Below are positions 1 through 7,178 of a stretch of DNA of 19,053 nucleotides, piece by piece (the first letter of the stretch is position 1; every line of letters begins with the position of its first letter). The translations under genes and the position numbers were made by a program. Source of the DNA: Chloroflexota bacterium (GTDB taxonomy: Bacteria > Chloroflexota > Dehalococcoidia > Tepidiformales > Tepidiformaceae); the NCBI GenBank assembly GCA_963169135.1, contig CAUJEQ010000063.1, positions 1 to 19,053 of the forward strand, given 5' to 3'. The notes under the pieces are model-generated. The model was not told the DNA's origin, made no database searches, and was given only the letters and a program-made list of their open reading frames with translations.

Positions 1-711
1 CTCGCGTCGTGGGCCTCGTGGTGAGGATGCCGGCATGACCTGCCCGTGTGGCAGGCGCTGACCGAAGAGTTGGCCGATACCAACCTCACAATCGTGGCAG
101 TGGCGCTCGAGTCGCGCGGCGTCGATGCAGCCCTGCCGTACATCGAGGCCGCAAACCCGACCTACCCGTGCCTCGTCGATCGGCAGCACATGGTGGCCGA
201 ACTGTTCGGGATGGTGAACGTGCCGACAGCCGTCTGGATCAACGAAGAAGGGCGGATCGTTCGGCCCGCGGAGCCGGCGGGTTCGAACGACGCGTTCCGG
301 AAGATGGACCCGGCGACGGGGCGACTCGCGCCGGAAGACCTGCAGGTCCTGCGAAGCGAGCGGCAGCGGTACCTGGATGGGATTCGCGACTGGGCTCGGC
401 ACGGCGATAAGTCGCCATGGGCGCTCGACGAAGCGGTCGTCCGGGTCCGGCTCGCCCGGCCCAGCGAGGAGCATGAACTCGCACGGGCCCACTTCCGGCT
501 TGGCGAGCACCTCTGGGAGCTGGGGCACCTCAACCGCGCTCAGGCGCACTTCGCCGAGGCTGTGAGACTCCACCCTGAGAGCTGGGAATACCGGCGCCAG
601 GCCCTGGACCTGGAACAGCAGGGAAAGTCGATGGGACAAGAGTACTGGGCGGCGGTCACGGCACTCGGAGACCGGCACTACTACCCACCGATCATCGCGC
701 CCGAAGGTTGA
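1..711 (+). CDS. Probable selenocysteine-containing thioredoxin/ResA-like protein with TPR domain (5' partial)
   Basis: Reading from base 1 gives LASWASW, TGA (22-24), then GCRHDLPVWQALTEEL. WASW followed by CR and LPVWQAL is the active-site context of TlpA/ResA thioredoxins, where the codon after the second Trp encodes the attacking Cys. TGA there is best read as selenocysteine (Sec-Gly-Cys). The thioredoxin fold continues (IVAVALES; cis-Pro segment NVPTAVWINEEG) to about residue 100. A charged linker follows, then a TPR-like helical pair (ELARAHFRLGEHLWELGHLNRAQAHFAEAVRLHP). The gene ends at TGA 709-711. The 5' end lies outside the window, so signal peptide and start are unseen. If TGA 22-24 were a stop, the only start would be GTG 46, which loses the catalytic motif. 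The role is probably redox (disulfide or peroxide) chemistry; the substrate is unknown. Confidence 0.8.
37..56 (+). promoter_or_regulatory. Candidate bacterial SECIS hairpin downstream of in-frame UGA
   Basis: CCTGCC (39-44) and GGCAGG (50-55) form a perfect 6-bp stem with a five-base loop CGTGT. G37-C56 can extend it around a bulged A38. The stem begins 14 bases after UGA 22-24, and the loop GU is about 22 bases after it. That is close to the E. coli fdhF element, which has an apical loop GU at a similar distance and is bound by SelB. Folding energy and SelB binding were not tested. Confidence 0.6.
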
Positions 712-822
712 TCGGCCGCCGGCCGGATGGCCCCTTACGCGGACGACGGCGTCGAGCAGGGGGGCGGTGACGGCTGTGGCGCGCGCGACAAGCCGGTAAA
801 CTCGCGGCCACGGAGGACAGCA

Positions 823-1860
823 ATGCGCGTTGCGATTGGTTTCGGTGGCGGCCCCGACTGGGCACGGGCAGCAACATTCGTGCAGGAGGCGGAAAAGCTC
901 GGCGTGGACTTCTGCTGGACCGCGGAGACGTGGGGGTTCGACGCGGCGACGCCCATCGGCTACCTCGCCGGGAAGACGGAGAAGATCCGGCTGGGCACGG
1001 GCATCATGCAGCTCGGGTCCCGCTCCCCGGCCATGCTGGGGATGACGGCGATGACCCTGAACTCGCTGTCGAACGGGCGGTTCACGCTGGGACTGGGTGC
1101 AAGCGGGCCACAGGTGGTGGAGGGCTGGCACGGGGTGCGGTTCGCGAAAACGCTGCCGCGCATCCGCGACGCTGTGAACATCGTGAGGATGGTGACGCGC
1201 GGCGAGCGGGTCGCCTACAAGGGCGAGTACTACGAGCTTCCGCTGCCGGGCGGCGAAGGCAAGGCGCTCAAGAGCTCGGCGCCTCCGATGCAGATCCCCA
1301 TCTACCTGGCGACACTCAGCCCGAAGTCGCTCGAACTGACCGGCGAGATCGCGGACGGGTGGATCGGCACGTCGTTCATGCCGGAACACGCGGATGTCTT
1401 CTTCGACCACATGCGCAGGGGCGCGGAGCGGGCGGGGCGCAGCCTGGAGGACATCGACATCCAGGCTGCCGGGGGCGTCGTCCAGTTCTCGGACGACCTG
1501 GAGCGCATCATTCCGCCCCGGAAGCCAGGGCTGGCATTCACGCTCGGTGCGATGGGCTCGCGCCAGCACAACTTCTACAACGCTGCCTACCGGCGGGCCG
1601 GGTACGCGGACGAGGCGGTCGCGGTCCAGAAGCTCTGGCTCGACGGGAAGCGCGACGAGGCCGCGGCGCTCGTGCCGGACGAGATGGTGTTGCAGACCAA
1701 CCTGCTCGGCACCGAGCAGATGATCCGGCAGCGGATCCGCGTGCACCGCGACGCAGGCGTGAACACCATCCGCGTGCAGCCGGAAGGGGCCAACCTGGAC
1801 GAGCGCCTCGAGACGCTCTCGCGGGTCGTGCGCATTGTGCGGGAGGAAGCGCCGGAGTAA
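823..1860 (+). CDS. LLM-class flavin-dependent (probably F420) oxidoreductase
   Basis: A 345-residue protein of the luciferase-like monooxygenase superfamily, the usual length for F420-dependent members. It begins MRVAIGFGGGPDW; residues 20-75 carry the early barrel strands with AEKLGVDFCWTAETWGFDA and KIRLGTGIMQLGSRSPAM, then LSNGRFTLGLGASGPQVVEGWHG, the conserved cofactor-binding region of this family. Later segments PIYLATLSPKSLELTGEIADGWIG and GAERAGRS are also typical. The family transfers hydride between reduced F420 or FMN and varied organic substrates; the substrate here cannot be read. ATG 823 is chosen because GGAGGA (812-817) precedes it and the family N-terminus starts there. A -10-like TAAACT lies at 797-802. 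An in-frame ATG at 727 would add an unconserved 32-residue tail. Confidence 0.9.
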   Translation: MRVAIGFGGGPDWARAATFVQEAEKLGVDFCWTAETWGFDAATPIGYLAGKTEKIRLGTGIMQLGSRSPAMLGMTAMTLNSLSNGRFTLGLGASGPQVVEGWHGVRFAKTLPRIRDAVNIVRMVTRGERVAYKGEYYELPLPGGEGKALKSSAPPMQIPIYLATLSPKSLELTGEIADGWIGTSFMPEHADVFFDHMRRGAERAGRSLEDIDIQAAGGVVQFSDDLERIIPPRKPGLAFTLGAMGSRQHNFYNAAYRRAGYADEAVAVQKLWLDGKRDEAAALVPDEMVLQTNLLGTEQMIRQRIRVHRDAGVNTIRVQPEGANLDERLETLSRVVRIVREEAPE

Positions 1861-1879
1861 CCGCCGGCCCAATTCCCCA

Positions 1880-1943
1880 ACGAGGAACGGGCGGGCGCTG
1901 CGCGCATCATGAGGTCGATGGAGGCCTCGGGCGTGCGAGCTTG
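1880..1943 (-). pseudogene. Relic of a phosphotriesterase-family C-terminus
   Basis: The minus strand translates to TPEASIDLMMRAAPARSSLGN, which lines up with the end of the intact hydrolase at 3140-4078 (VPQETVDLMMREVPRRFLTG). At DNA level 18 bases are identical (1901-1918 and 3172-3189). No barrel or metal ligands lie upstream, because the DNA there is the DinB gene in another frame. The simplest reading is a degraded paralogue fragment. The match is short, so chance or convergent sequence cannot be excluded. Confidence 0.35.
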
Positions 1944-1953
1944 AACGACGCCT

Positions 1954-1969
1954 GGCACGATGTCGTGCC
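1954..1969. repeat. Small inverted repeat between convergent genes
   Basis: GGCACG (1954-1959) and CGTGCC (1964-1969) form a perfect 6-bp stem with loop ATGT, in the 131-bp space between the LLM oxidoreductase and the convergent DinB gene. No T-run follows on either strand, so it is a weak candidate for a terminator. Confidence 0.3.
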
Positions 1970-1991
1970 GCCTGGCGGGCGGCTGGCCACG

Positions 1992-2891
1992 CTATTCCTC
2001 AACTGCCAGTTGATTGCGTAGCGACTCTATCTGGGGCAGGTGGGTGAGCTCGTGCGAGGCGAAATAGCTGACTTGCTGCTTGATGGACACCTCGCCGAAT
2101 TCCTCGTGGAAGCCGGTGCGCCACCATTCGGCGATGGGAAGCGCCTCAAGCCTGGCCAGGATCCCGGCGCGGGTGGACCGGTAGTCATCGAAGACTTCTC
2201 GCGTAGTCGGCGGCCGCCCCTCTTCCTGCGTCGCCCAGGTCCAAACCGCTTTGGATGCCAGGAGCGGATGCTCTTCCCCGGCAAACAACTCGAGGCGATA
2301 GTGCAGCACCTCCTGAGCATCGCGCAGATGCTGGACGACGTTCCGGAGCGCCCAGCCGCCATCCCCGGGGTCCCGGGTCATCGACCCTTCGGGTAGCCCG
2401 TCAAGAAGGGCGGCCACCTGTAGCGGTGTCCGGCGGAGCGTCTCCTGTGCCGCCACGGGATCAAGCGCCTCCAGCCAATAGTTCGGTGCAAACCACTGGA
2501 ACGTGTCCGGCCATGCTCCGCAGGTGGGGCACTTCGCCTCCACCGGTCCTATGACCAGGTGACCGCACGTGCGGCAGACATACGGGTGAGGCGTCTCGCT
2601 GATAGATGGGATGCGGCTCTCGGCCAGGGCGTTGGCGCCGCGCCGCAATGCAGCTGGCAGTTGTTCGCCCAGCCCGAGGCGTGACACTGCCTCCGAGACC
2701 TGCTCGATCTCTTCGGCGAGGTCCCGCGTTTCGGCCGCGGCCACGGCCTTATAGGCAGCGCGCCGGCCCAGGGCATCAACCGCCGCCCGCGCCAGCTTTG
2801 CCAGGTTGTAGTGACCTTCGTCCTCCAGGCGCGAAGCCAGGGCGAGGAGGCGGATGAGGGTGGCGGTCCATTCGGGATTGTGTGTTTCCAT
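1992..2891 (-). CDS. Rubredoxin-like zinc ribbon / DinB-fold fusion protein
   Basis: A 299-residue soluble protein. Residues 1-95 are helical and charged, resembling a short rubrerythrin-like helical region. Residues 104-127 hold a rubredoxin-type ribbon, CxxC-x11-CxxC (Cys106, 109, 121, 124), the arrangement found at the C-terminus of rubrerythrins. Residues 150-295 match the DinB/YfiT fold: an early His in NVVQHLRDAQ (His188) and a late HxxxH in SHELTHLPQIESLR (His280, His284), the three metal-binding histidines of DinB proteins. Proteins of this fold include thiol-dependent transferases and damage-inducible proteins; the reaction here is unknown. The ATG at 2891 has no clear Shine-Dalgarno, and reading stays open upstream to 3113 with low-complexity residues, so the start is approximate. 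It sits between the relic and the intact hydrolase on the same strand. Confidence 0.75.
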   Translation of the reverse strand: METHNPEWTATLIRLLALASRLEDEGHYNLAKLARAAVDALGRRAAYKAVAAAETRDLAEEIEQVSEAVSRLGLGEQLPAALRRGANALAESRIPSISETPHPYVCRTCGHLVIGPVEAKCPTCGAWPDTFQWFAPNYWLEALDPVAAQETLRRTPLQVAALLDGLPEGSMTRDPGDGGWALRNVVQHLRDAQEVLHYRLELFAGEEHPLLASKAVWTWATQEEGRPPTTREVFDDYRSTRAGILARLEALPIAEWWRTGFHEEFGEVSIKQQVSYFASHELTHLPQIESLRNQLAVEE

Positions 2892-3139
2892 GGTGACGCG
2901 CAGTTCTCGCAAGTGTCGGTTTGATGCATCCGCATTCCCGGATGCTCTGTTCGCGCCCGCGGGCCGAGCCGGCGTCCACAACGATGCCCGCGTTTTCGCT
3001 CGATTCGAACGAGGCCGTGGGCATCGCCGGGAACGGGGCCGGCCGGGGCGGTGTGATTGTGGCGATTCGTGAGGGGCGCGTCGAGGATATTTGCGCCAGG
3101 GAATCTCAGACAACCGTCACCGCCTGGAGCCGGCTTTGC

Positions 3140-4078
3140 TCAACTCCCGGTCAGGAAGCGGCGCGGGACCTCGCGCATCATGAGGTCGACGGTCTCCTGG
3201 GGGACCCCCTGCGCCATAAGGGCCGGCACGGCGACGGTGCTGACGAAGAGGTAGCGGGTTGGGCCGCTGCTGGCGGGGGCCTGCTCGCCGCGGACGACCG
3301 CCATGGGTGCGTAGTCGTGCCCGAGCATGAGCCTCTCGGCCCAGCCCTTGTCGATGAGCGCCTTCACGGTGGCGTTGCGCTGTTCCCAGTTGGGGCGGCC
3401 AGCGGCACCGGGGTAGCGGTCCATGGAGAGGTACACCCCGGTCTTCAGGAGTTCTTCGAGGTAGGCGATGTCGGTGGTGTCGGCGCTGTGGCCGATGGCG
3501 ATGCGGTCCATCGGTGCGCCCTCGTCCTGGAAGACTTCAACCTGGCGGCGGCCGACCTCTTCGGGTGCCCAGTGATGGGTACTGATGGGGCAACCGGTGC
3601 GCTTGAGGGCGCGGGCTGCGCCGCGGAGGATGCGTTCACCTTCGGGAGAGACGCCGCCTATGTCGTTGGCCACCTTGATGCAGCCGGCCTTGATGCCGGA
3701 ATCGCCGATGCCAACCTCGATCTCGCGGACGAAGATATCGGCGATTTCGTCGATGTCGCGCGTCCAGAAGGAGCGGGGGATATCGCGCCAGATGCCGGTG
3801 GCGACGACGACGTTCAGGCCGGAGGCGCGGGAGACGTCACGGACGAACTCGACATCACGGCCGAGGTCGGGAGTGGTGAGGTCGATGACGGTGTCGATAC
3901 CGCCCTGCCTGGCCTCAGTGAGTTCGCGGATGGCGTTCAGGCGGGTGGCGTCCCAGTCATAGCGCCAGGGGTAGTGGTGATTGTCCTCGCCCATGCTGAC
4001 GAGGACGTGCTCGTGGCTGAGGACGACACCGAGGCGGGCGGCGTCGATCGGGCCGAGGGCGGTTTCGATTGTGGACAT
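3140..4078 (-). CDS. Phosphotriesterase-family metal-dependent hydrolase
   Basis: A 312-residue TIM-barrel amidohydrolase of the phosphotriesterase/PHP (PTE-like) family; family members run about 310-350. Binuclear metal ligands are recognisable: HxH in LSHEHV (His22, His24), the carboxylated Lys in GCIKVAND (Lys135), His168/169 in ISTHH, His197 in IGHSADT, and Asp255 in LGHDYAP. The family acts on organophosphates, lactones or related esters; which one cannot be told, although the sequence lies closer to PTE-related and lactonase-like proteins than to true parathion hydrolases. ATG 4078 begins MSTIETALGPI, the usual family start (product-like strand, then HEH near residue 22). A 190-bp divergent region separates it from the SCP2-like gene. 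A -10-like TATAGC lies about 45 bases upstream on its strand. Confidence 0.9.
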   Translation of the reverse strand: MSTIETALGPIDAARLGVVLSHEHVLVSMGEDNHHYPWRYDWDATRLNAIRELTEARQGGIDTVIDLTTPDLGRDVEFVRDVSRASGLNVVVATGIWRDIPRSFWTRDIDEIADIFVREIEVGIGDSGIKAGCIKVANDIGGVSPEGERILRGAARALKRTGCPISTHHWAPEEVGRRQVEVFQDEGAPMDRIAIGHSADTTDIAYLEELLKTGVYLSMDRYPGAAGRPNWEQRNATVKALIDKGWAERLMLGHDYAPMAVVRGEQAPASSGPTRYLFVSTVAVPALMAQGVPQETVDLMMREVPRRFLTGS

Positions 4079-4174
4079 TTGAATGCTCCGGCTTCCGGGG
4101 TGTGCAGATTGTGGCGGGCTCCGCTATACGCGTCGAGCACTTGCCGCGGCGTATTCCGGACAACCGATGCCGGA

Positions 4175-4203
4175 CTGACAACGGTTCGACCGTGCGGTAG
4201 ACT
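4175..4203 (+). promoter_or_regulatory. Sigma-70-type promoter of the SCP2-like gene
   Basis: CTGACA (4175-4180) and TAGACT (4198-4203) are separated by exactly 17 bases. Each hexamer is close to consensus. Transcription would begin near 4210, giving a leader of about 60 bases before the ATG at 4270. Confidence 0.6.
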
Positions 4204-4269
4204 CCCCGGCACGAAGCGGCGCCCGGAATCCGGGCGTGCCGTCGCGTTCGTTACTCATGGAGGTGCCCA

Positions 4270-4704
4270 ATGCCTGAGTTTCCATCCGTTGAATGGTTCA
4301 AGACTGCTGCCGATCTGCTGAACAAATCTGATAGTTTCAAGCGGCTCGGCACCTGCGACTCCGAAATGGGGGTGCAGGTCGACAACAAGTACTACGAGAT
4401 CGACTTCGAGGCGTTCGAAATAAGCGACGTGAAGGAAATCGATGCCCGGCGCGCGGACGAGTTGGACTTCGTGCTCGTCCAGTCGCTGGACGCGTGGAAA
4501 GCGATGCTCGACGACATTAAGGCGCACGGGCGCGCGACGCACGAATACACGCTGAACTCCCTGGACCTGCGGAGCTCGGAAGAGTTCGCGCGGGGCAAGG
4601 ACTATCACCGGCGCGACGCCTTCTACCGGTTCAACCAGACGTTCCAGGAATACTTCGACATCGCCGCGAAGATGGAGACCAGCTTCCCGGCTGCCGTCGC
4701 ATAA
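4270..4704 (+). CDS. Small SCP2/sterol-carrier-like protein
   Basis: A 144-residue soluble protein beginning MPEFPSVEWFKTAADLLNKSDSFKRLG, followed by a stretch where short strands alternate (DSEMGVQVDNKYYEIDFEAFEISDVKEID). It then becomes helical, with WKAMLDDIKAHG and RFNQTFQEYFDIAAKM. The opening SVEW...LN.S..F...G pattern and alternating strands recall SCP2-like lipid-binding proteins common in Chloroflexota, but no catalytic motif allows certainty. GGAGG (4259-4263) lies 6 bases before ATG 4270, and a good promoter lies upstream, so the gene is expressed as its own unit. Ligand unknown; there is no signal peptide or membrane segment, so it is cytoplasmic. Confidence 0.6.
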   Translation: MPEFPSVEWFKTAADLLNKSDSFKRLGTCDSEMGVQVDNKYYEIDFEAFEISDVKEIDARRADELDFVLVQSLDAWKAMLDDIKAHGRATHEYTLNSLDLRSSEEFARGKDYHRRDAFYRFNQTFQEYFDIAAKMETSFPAAVA

Positions 4705-4724
4705 GTCGAACCCAATTCGCAGTT

Positions 4725-4779
4725 ACGCGCGGAGGCGCCGAGGCCCGAATGGAGAGTCTCTGCGTCTTTTCGCGTCCTT
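4725..4779. repeat. Imperfect inverted arrangement of a GCGGAGGCG-type intergenic repeat
   Basis: The left part ACGCGCGGAGGCGCCGAGG (4725-4743) faces CTCTGCGTCTTTTCGCGTCC (4759-4778), an imperfect complement with a short centre. Low-complexity DNA of the type GCGGAGGCGC/GCGTCTTTGCGTC recurs between genes in many GC-rich bacterial genomes. It fills most of the 107 bp before the LigD gene. No protein is encoded. Confidence 0.4.
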
Positions 4780-4799
4780 CGGAGATGGATCTGGTCGAG

Positions 4800-4811
4800 T
4801 AGACTTTCGGG
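4800..4811 (+). promoter_or_regulatory. -10 box for a probably leaderless ligD-pol transcript
   Basis: TAGACT (4800-4805) is followed by only six bases and then ATG 4812. A start 6-7 bases after the -10 would fall on the ATG itself, and no Shine-Dalgarno is present. No clear -35 is seen 17 bases upstream. Confidence 0.45.
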
Positions 4812-5873
4812 ATGGCTGACCGATCGATTGCGATCGAGGTGGCGGGCCGGGAGGTGACGATCACCAACCCGGAGAAGGTGTTCTTCCCGAAAGCCGGCTA
4901 CACAAAGCTCGACCTGGTGAACTACTACCTCTCCGTGGCCGATGGGGCGCTGCTCGGCGTGATGAACCGCCCGATGGTGCTCAAGCGGTTCGTGAATGGG
5001 GTGGAGGAAGAGCCGTTCTTCCAGAAGCGCGCGCCAGCGAACCTTCCGGCCGGGATCGAGAAGGCTCATGTGACGTTCCCGAGCGGCCGTTCGGCCGACC
5101 TGTGCGTGATCGACGATGCGGCGGACCTGGCATGGGTGATCAACCTGGGGTGCGTGGACCTGAACCCGTGGGCGGTGCGGGCGAACGATGTCGATCACCC
5201 GGACGAGCTGCGGATCGACCTGGACCCGACGCCGGAGGCTGACTTCGGGATGGTGCGGGAACTGGCGCTGGTGTGCCGCGAGGTGCTGGCCGACTTCGGC
5301 TACACCGGCTACCCGAAGACCTCAGGCAGCCGTGGCATCCACATCAACGTGCGGATCGAGCCCCGCTGGACGTTCACGGAGGTGCGGCGCTGTGCGCTGG
5401 CGTTCGGGCGGGAATGCGAGCGGCGCGTGCCTGAACTTGCAACCACGAAGTGGTGGAAGGAAGAACGGCACGGGGTGTTCATCGACTACAACCAGAACGC
5501 GCGCGACCGGACGGTGGCTTCGGCGTATTCGGTCCGTCCGACGCCGAAGGCGCAAGTCTCGACGCCGCTGGAGTGGGATGAGGTGGCGACGGTGGAGCTG
5601 GCCGACTTCACGATTGCGAACGTGCCACGGAGGTTCGCTGAGCGGGGCGACCCCGGGGCGGGGATCGACGACCGGGCGTTTTCGCTGGAGCCGCTGCTGG
5701 AGCTTGCGAAGCAGCAGGAGGCAGCCGGCCAGGGCGATGCGCCGTATCCACCGCACTACCCGAAGGCGCCGGACGAGCCCCGGCGAGTGCAGCCGAGCAA
5801 GGCGAGGAAGGAGGGAGCAGCCGCCAAGACACGAAGAGCGCCAAGGGGAGCGCCAAGGGCTTCTGAAGAATGA
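4812..5873 (+). CDS. ligD: LigD-type polymerase/primase (NHEJ), stand-alone
   Basis: A 353-residue AEP-superfamily polymerase homologous to the polymerase domain of LigD, which adds nucleotides at ends during Ku-dependent non-homologous end joining. Visible motifs: N-terminal TNPEKVFFPKAGYTKLDLVNYY; metal-binding RIDLDPTP (Asp136, Asp138); SGSRGIHI (171-178), the nucleotide-binding motif; and FIDYNQNARDRT with the third carboxylate Asp225. After about residue 300 the chain becomes a basic low-complexity tail (KARKEGAAAKTRRAPRGAPRA) that overlaps an interspersed repeat. No ligase or phosphoesterase domain is fused. The ligase occurs separately at 7244-8317 on the other strand, and Ku is not in the window. 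The ATG at 4812 appears leaderless. The symbol refers to the domain family; fused LigD proteins are longer. Confidence 0.9.
   Translation: MADRSIAIEVAGREVTITNPEKVFFPKAGYTKLDLVNYYLSVADGALLGVMNRPMVLKRFVNGVEEEPFFQKRAPANLPAGIEKAHVTFPSGRSADLCVIDDAADLAWVINLGCVDLNPWAVRANDVDHPDELRIDLDPTPEADFGMVRELALVCREVLADFGYTGYPKTSGSRGIHINVRIEPRWTFTEVRRCALAFGRECERRVPELATTKWWKEERHGVFIDYNQNARDRTVASAYSVRPTPKAQVSTPLEWDEVATVELADFTIANVPRRFAERGDPGAGIDDRAFSLEPLLELAKQQEAAGQGDAPYPPHYPKAPDEPRRVQPSKARKEGAAAKTRRAPRGAPRASEE
5822..5860. repeat. GCCAAG-type low-complexity repeat inside the ligD C-terminus
   Basis: CGCCAAGACACGAAGAGCGCCAAGG and a second GCGCCAAGGG form a short degenerate repeat that is translated as the basic tail of the LigD polymerase. 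The same kind of repeat usually sits between genes, so the final residues of this protein may be recent, non-conserved extension. Confidence 0.4.
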
Positions 5874-5888
5874 GGCGTTCAGAGTTCG

Positions 5889-6158
5889 TCAGGCGCCGAT
5901 GACGACGTTCCACTCCCGGATGCGGTGGGCGGTGACGAGGCCGTTCGCGACGTAGGGATCGCGGGAGACGAACTCCTCCGCGGCCTCACGCGAGGTGAAG
6001 ACGAAGAGGGCGCCATCGACAGGATCGGTGTAGGCGCCGGCCAGCTTCAGCTTGCGGTCAGCGCTGAAGCCGCGCGCAAGGTCAAGGTGGGCCGGGCGGA
6101 GCGGGTCGCGCCTGGTGAGCACGTCGGCCACGTAGTCATAGAAGAGCAGGTAGTGCAT
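5889..6158 (-). CDS. YciI-family protein
   Basis: An 89-residue dimeric alpha/beta-barrel-type protein. It begins MHYLLFYDYVADVLTRRDPLRPAHL and contains GAYTDPVDGALFVF and RDPYVANGLVTAHRIREWNVV, the standard YciI pattern with a conserved His (HL) and Asp (DP) near the putative active site. YciI proteins are thought to be small hydrolases or ligand binders related to muconolactone isomerase; the exact reaction is unknown. Start ATG 6158 fits the family N-terminus and lies 7 bases after TACGAT, a possible -10. An in-frame ATG at 6167 would add three residues. It follows the RIO kinase on the same strand (39-bp gap), so it may also be co-transcribed with it. Confidence 0.85.
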   Translation of the reverse strand: MHYLLFYDYVADVLTRRDPLRPAHLDLARGFSADRKLKLAGAYTDPVDGALFVFTSREAAEEFVSRDPYVANGLVTAHRIREWNVVIGA

Positions 6159-6197
6159 GGGCCGCATCGTACGGGATAGGCGGCCCATGCTGCCGTG

Positions 6198-7010
6198 TCA
6201 CAGGTCTCCAAACTTCCAGAGACCCCAGAGCTTGCGGGCCATCGTCGCCGGGTCCTCGTCGAGGCCGACGTTGTGGCGGGCGAAGTACCTGAGGACGTTC
6301 CGGAGGTCGCGTTCGAGGAGCCTCGGAGCGGATGGGTTGGTGCGGGGGTCGACTGCCTGGGGGAAGTCGATGATGGTGAGCTTGCCGGAAGCATAGAGGA
6401 TGTTGAAGGCGGAGAGGTCGGCGTGGACGACGTTTTCGCGTATGAAGAGTTCGACGTTCCAGAGGATGCGGTCGAGCAGGTCATCTGCGTCTGAAGGGCT
6501 GACTGGCGCGAACTGGAGCTGGTCGGCTGCGCCACGTTCGTCGCCGAGGAGCTCCATAAGGATGGCGGTATCGGTGCAGGCGAAGGGCTCGGGGACATCC
6601 GCGCCGGCGTAGTGGAGGGTGCTGAGCACCTCGAACTCGTGGTCGACCCAGAGGGCGAGCTGGGCTTCGCGGCCGAAATCGGTGCGGCCTTTGATGGCGC
6701 GCTCGACCTGGCCCTTGCCGATGACGCGGCCCTCTTCATAGATGGCGCCGCGCTGGAACGAGCGGTGGAAGGCGGAGTGGTAGCACTTGGCAGCCGCGTA
6801 GGGCACGCCAAGCGAGGGGTGGGCGCGACAGCGATAGACGGTGGCCTCTTTGCCGCTTTTCACGACGTTGAGGACCTCGGTGATCATGGCTTCGTCCAGG
6901 AACTCCTGGATGGCGCGCATGTCGGCAGCATCAGATTCGCGGTTACTGAACCGCGTGGAGGCGTTCTCTTCGGAAAGGGGGGACAACAGCGAGCTCCGTG
7001 GCGTGGCCAT
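6198..7010 (-). CDS. RIO1-type serine/atypical protein kinase
   Basis: A 270-residue RIO-family atypical kinase. Visible: nucleotide loop SGKEATVY (52-59), the ATP-binding Lys in AAAKCY (Lys75), catalytic loop HADLSAFN (Asp198, Asn203) and metal-binding DFPQAVD (Asp215). The HxDLS..N and IDFPQA forms are those of RIO1. The family autophosphorylates and acts in ribosome maturation in archaea and eukaryotes; bacterial members are less studied. ATG 7010 gives a short unconserved head. No Shine-Dalgarno is evident for it, and it lies beyond a leader region with a small ORF and hairpin (7028-7137). The gene sits between the LigD polymerase and the ligase; whether that proximity is functional is unknown. 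Confidence 0.9.
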   Translation of the reverse strand: MATPRSSLLSPLSEENASTRFSNRESDAADMRAIQEFLDEAMITEVLNVVKSGKEATVYRCRAHPSLGVPYAAAKCYHSAFHRSFQRGAIYEEGRVIGKGQVERAIKGRTDFGREAQLALWVDHEFEVLSTLHYAGADVPEPFACTDTAILMELLGDERGAADQLQFAPVSPSDADDLLDRILWNVELFIRENVVHADLSAFNILYASGKLTIIDFPQAVDPRTNPSAPRLLERDLRNVLRYFARHNVGLDEDPATMARKLWGLWKFGDL

Positions 7011-7027
7011 GCCGTGGGCATGAAGAA

Positions 7028-7046
7028 GGCCGCCATCGCGGCGGCC
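7028..7046 (-). terminator. Hairpin in the RIO kinase leader, possible attenuator
   Basis: On the minus strand GGCCGCC, loop GCGAT, GGCGGCC is a perfect 7-bp stem (7028-7034 with 7040-7046), followed by TTCTTC. The T-run is interrupted, so termination would be weak. It lies between the small leader ORF and the kinase start. Confidence 0.4.
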
Positions 7047-7077
7047 GCACAACCATCGGAACGGGACGGTGGATGTC

Positions 7078-7137
7078 TTAGGCGGCGGCTCCGCAAGGGC
7101 GCGCGGATGCGGTGGTGGTGGTGTGCACAGTCATCAT
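7078..7137 (-). CDS. Small leader-type ORF (18-19 aa) upstream of the RIO kinase
   Basis: On the minus strand ATGATG opens a frame reading MMTVHTTTTASARPCGAAA to TAA. A perfect AAGGAG (complement of 7142-7147) lies 4 bases before the first ATG and 7 before the second. This is the best ribosome-binding site in this stretch. A TTGACA (complement of 7203-7208) sits 18 bases from a weaker CATCTT (7179-7184). The peptide is Thr-rich with His, Arg and Cys. It is too short to recognise; a translated leader is inferred from the RBS, the spacing and the following hairpin. Confidence 0.4.
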   Translation of the reverse strand: MMTVHTTTTASARPCGAAA

Positions 7138-7178
7138 GCGGCTCCTTCCGGGCGCCACCGCCCCTGTTGTTGGCGAGC

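Noticed and set aside
46..711. Gene starting at GTG 46 with TGA 22-24 as a true stop
   Set aside because: It would delete the catalytic motif, while the upstream frame continues the active-site sequence perfectly; the selenocysteine reading explains more. Not fully excluded.
930..2021. 363-codon plus-strand frame overlapping the LLM gene
   Set aside because: Arg/Gly/Ala-rich out-of-frame reading of the oxidoreductase; no domain.
4181..4203. tRNA T-arm-like GGTTCGAC
   Set aside because: No acceptor stem, D-arm or anticodon arm around it; the bases belong to a promoter spacer. No tRNA was found in the window.
2921..4321. Long open frame of 466 codons on the plus strand
   Set aside because: It is antisense to the phosphotriesterase gene, which has full motifs; the plus-strand translation is Gly/Ala/Val-rich with no domain. 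A GC-rich codon shadow.
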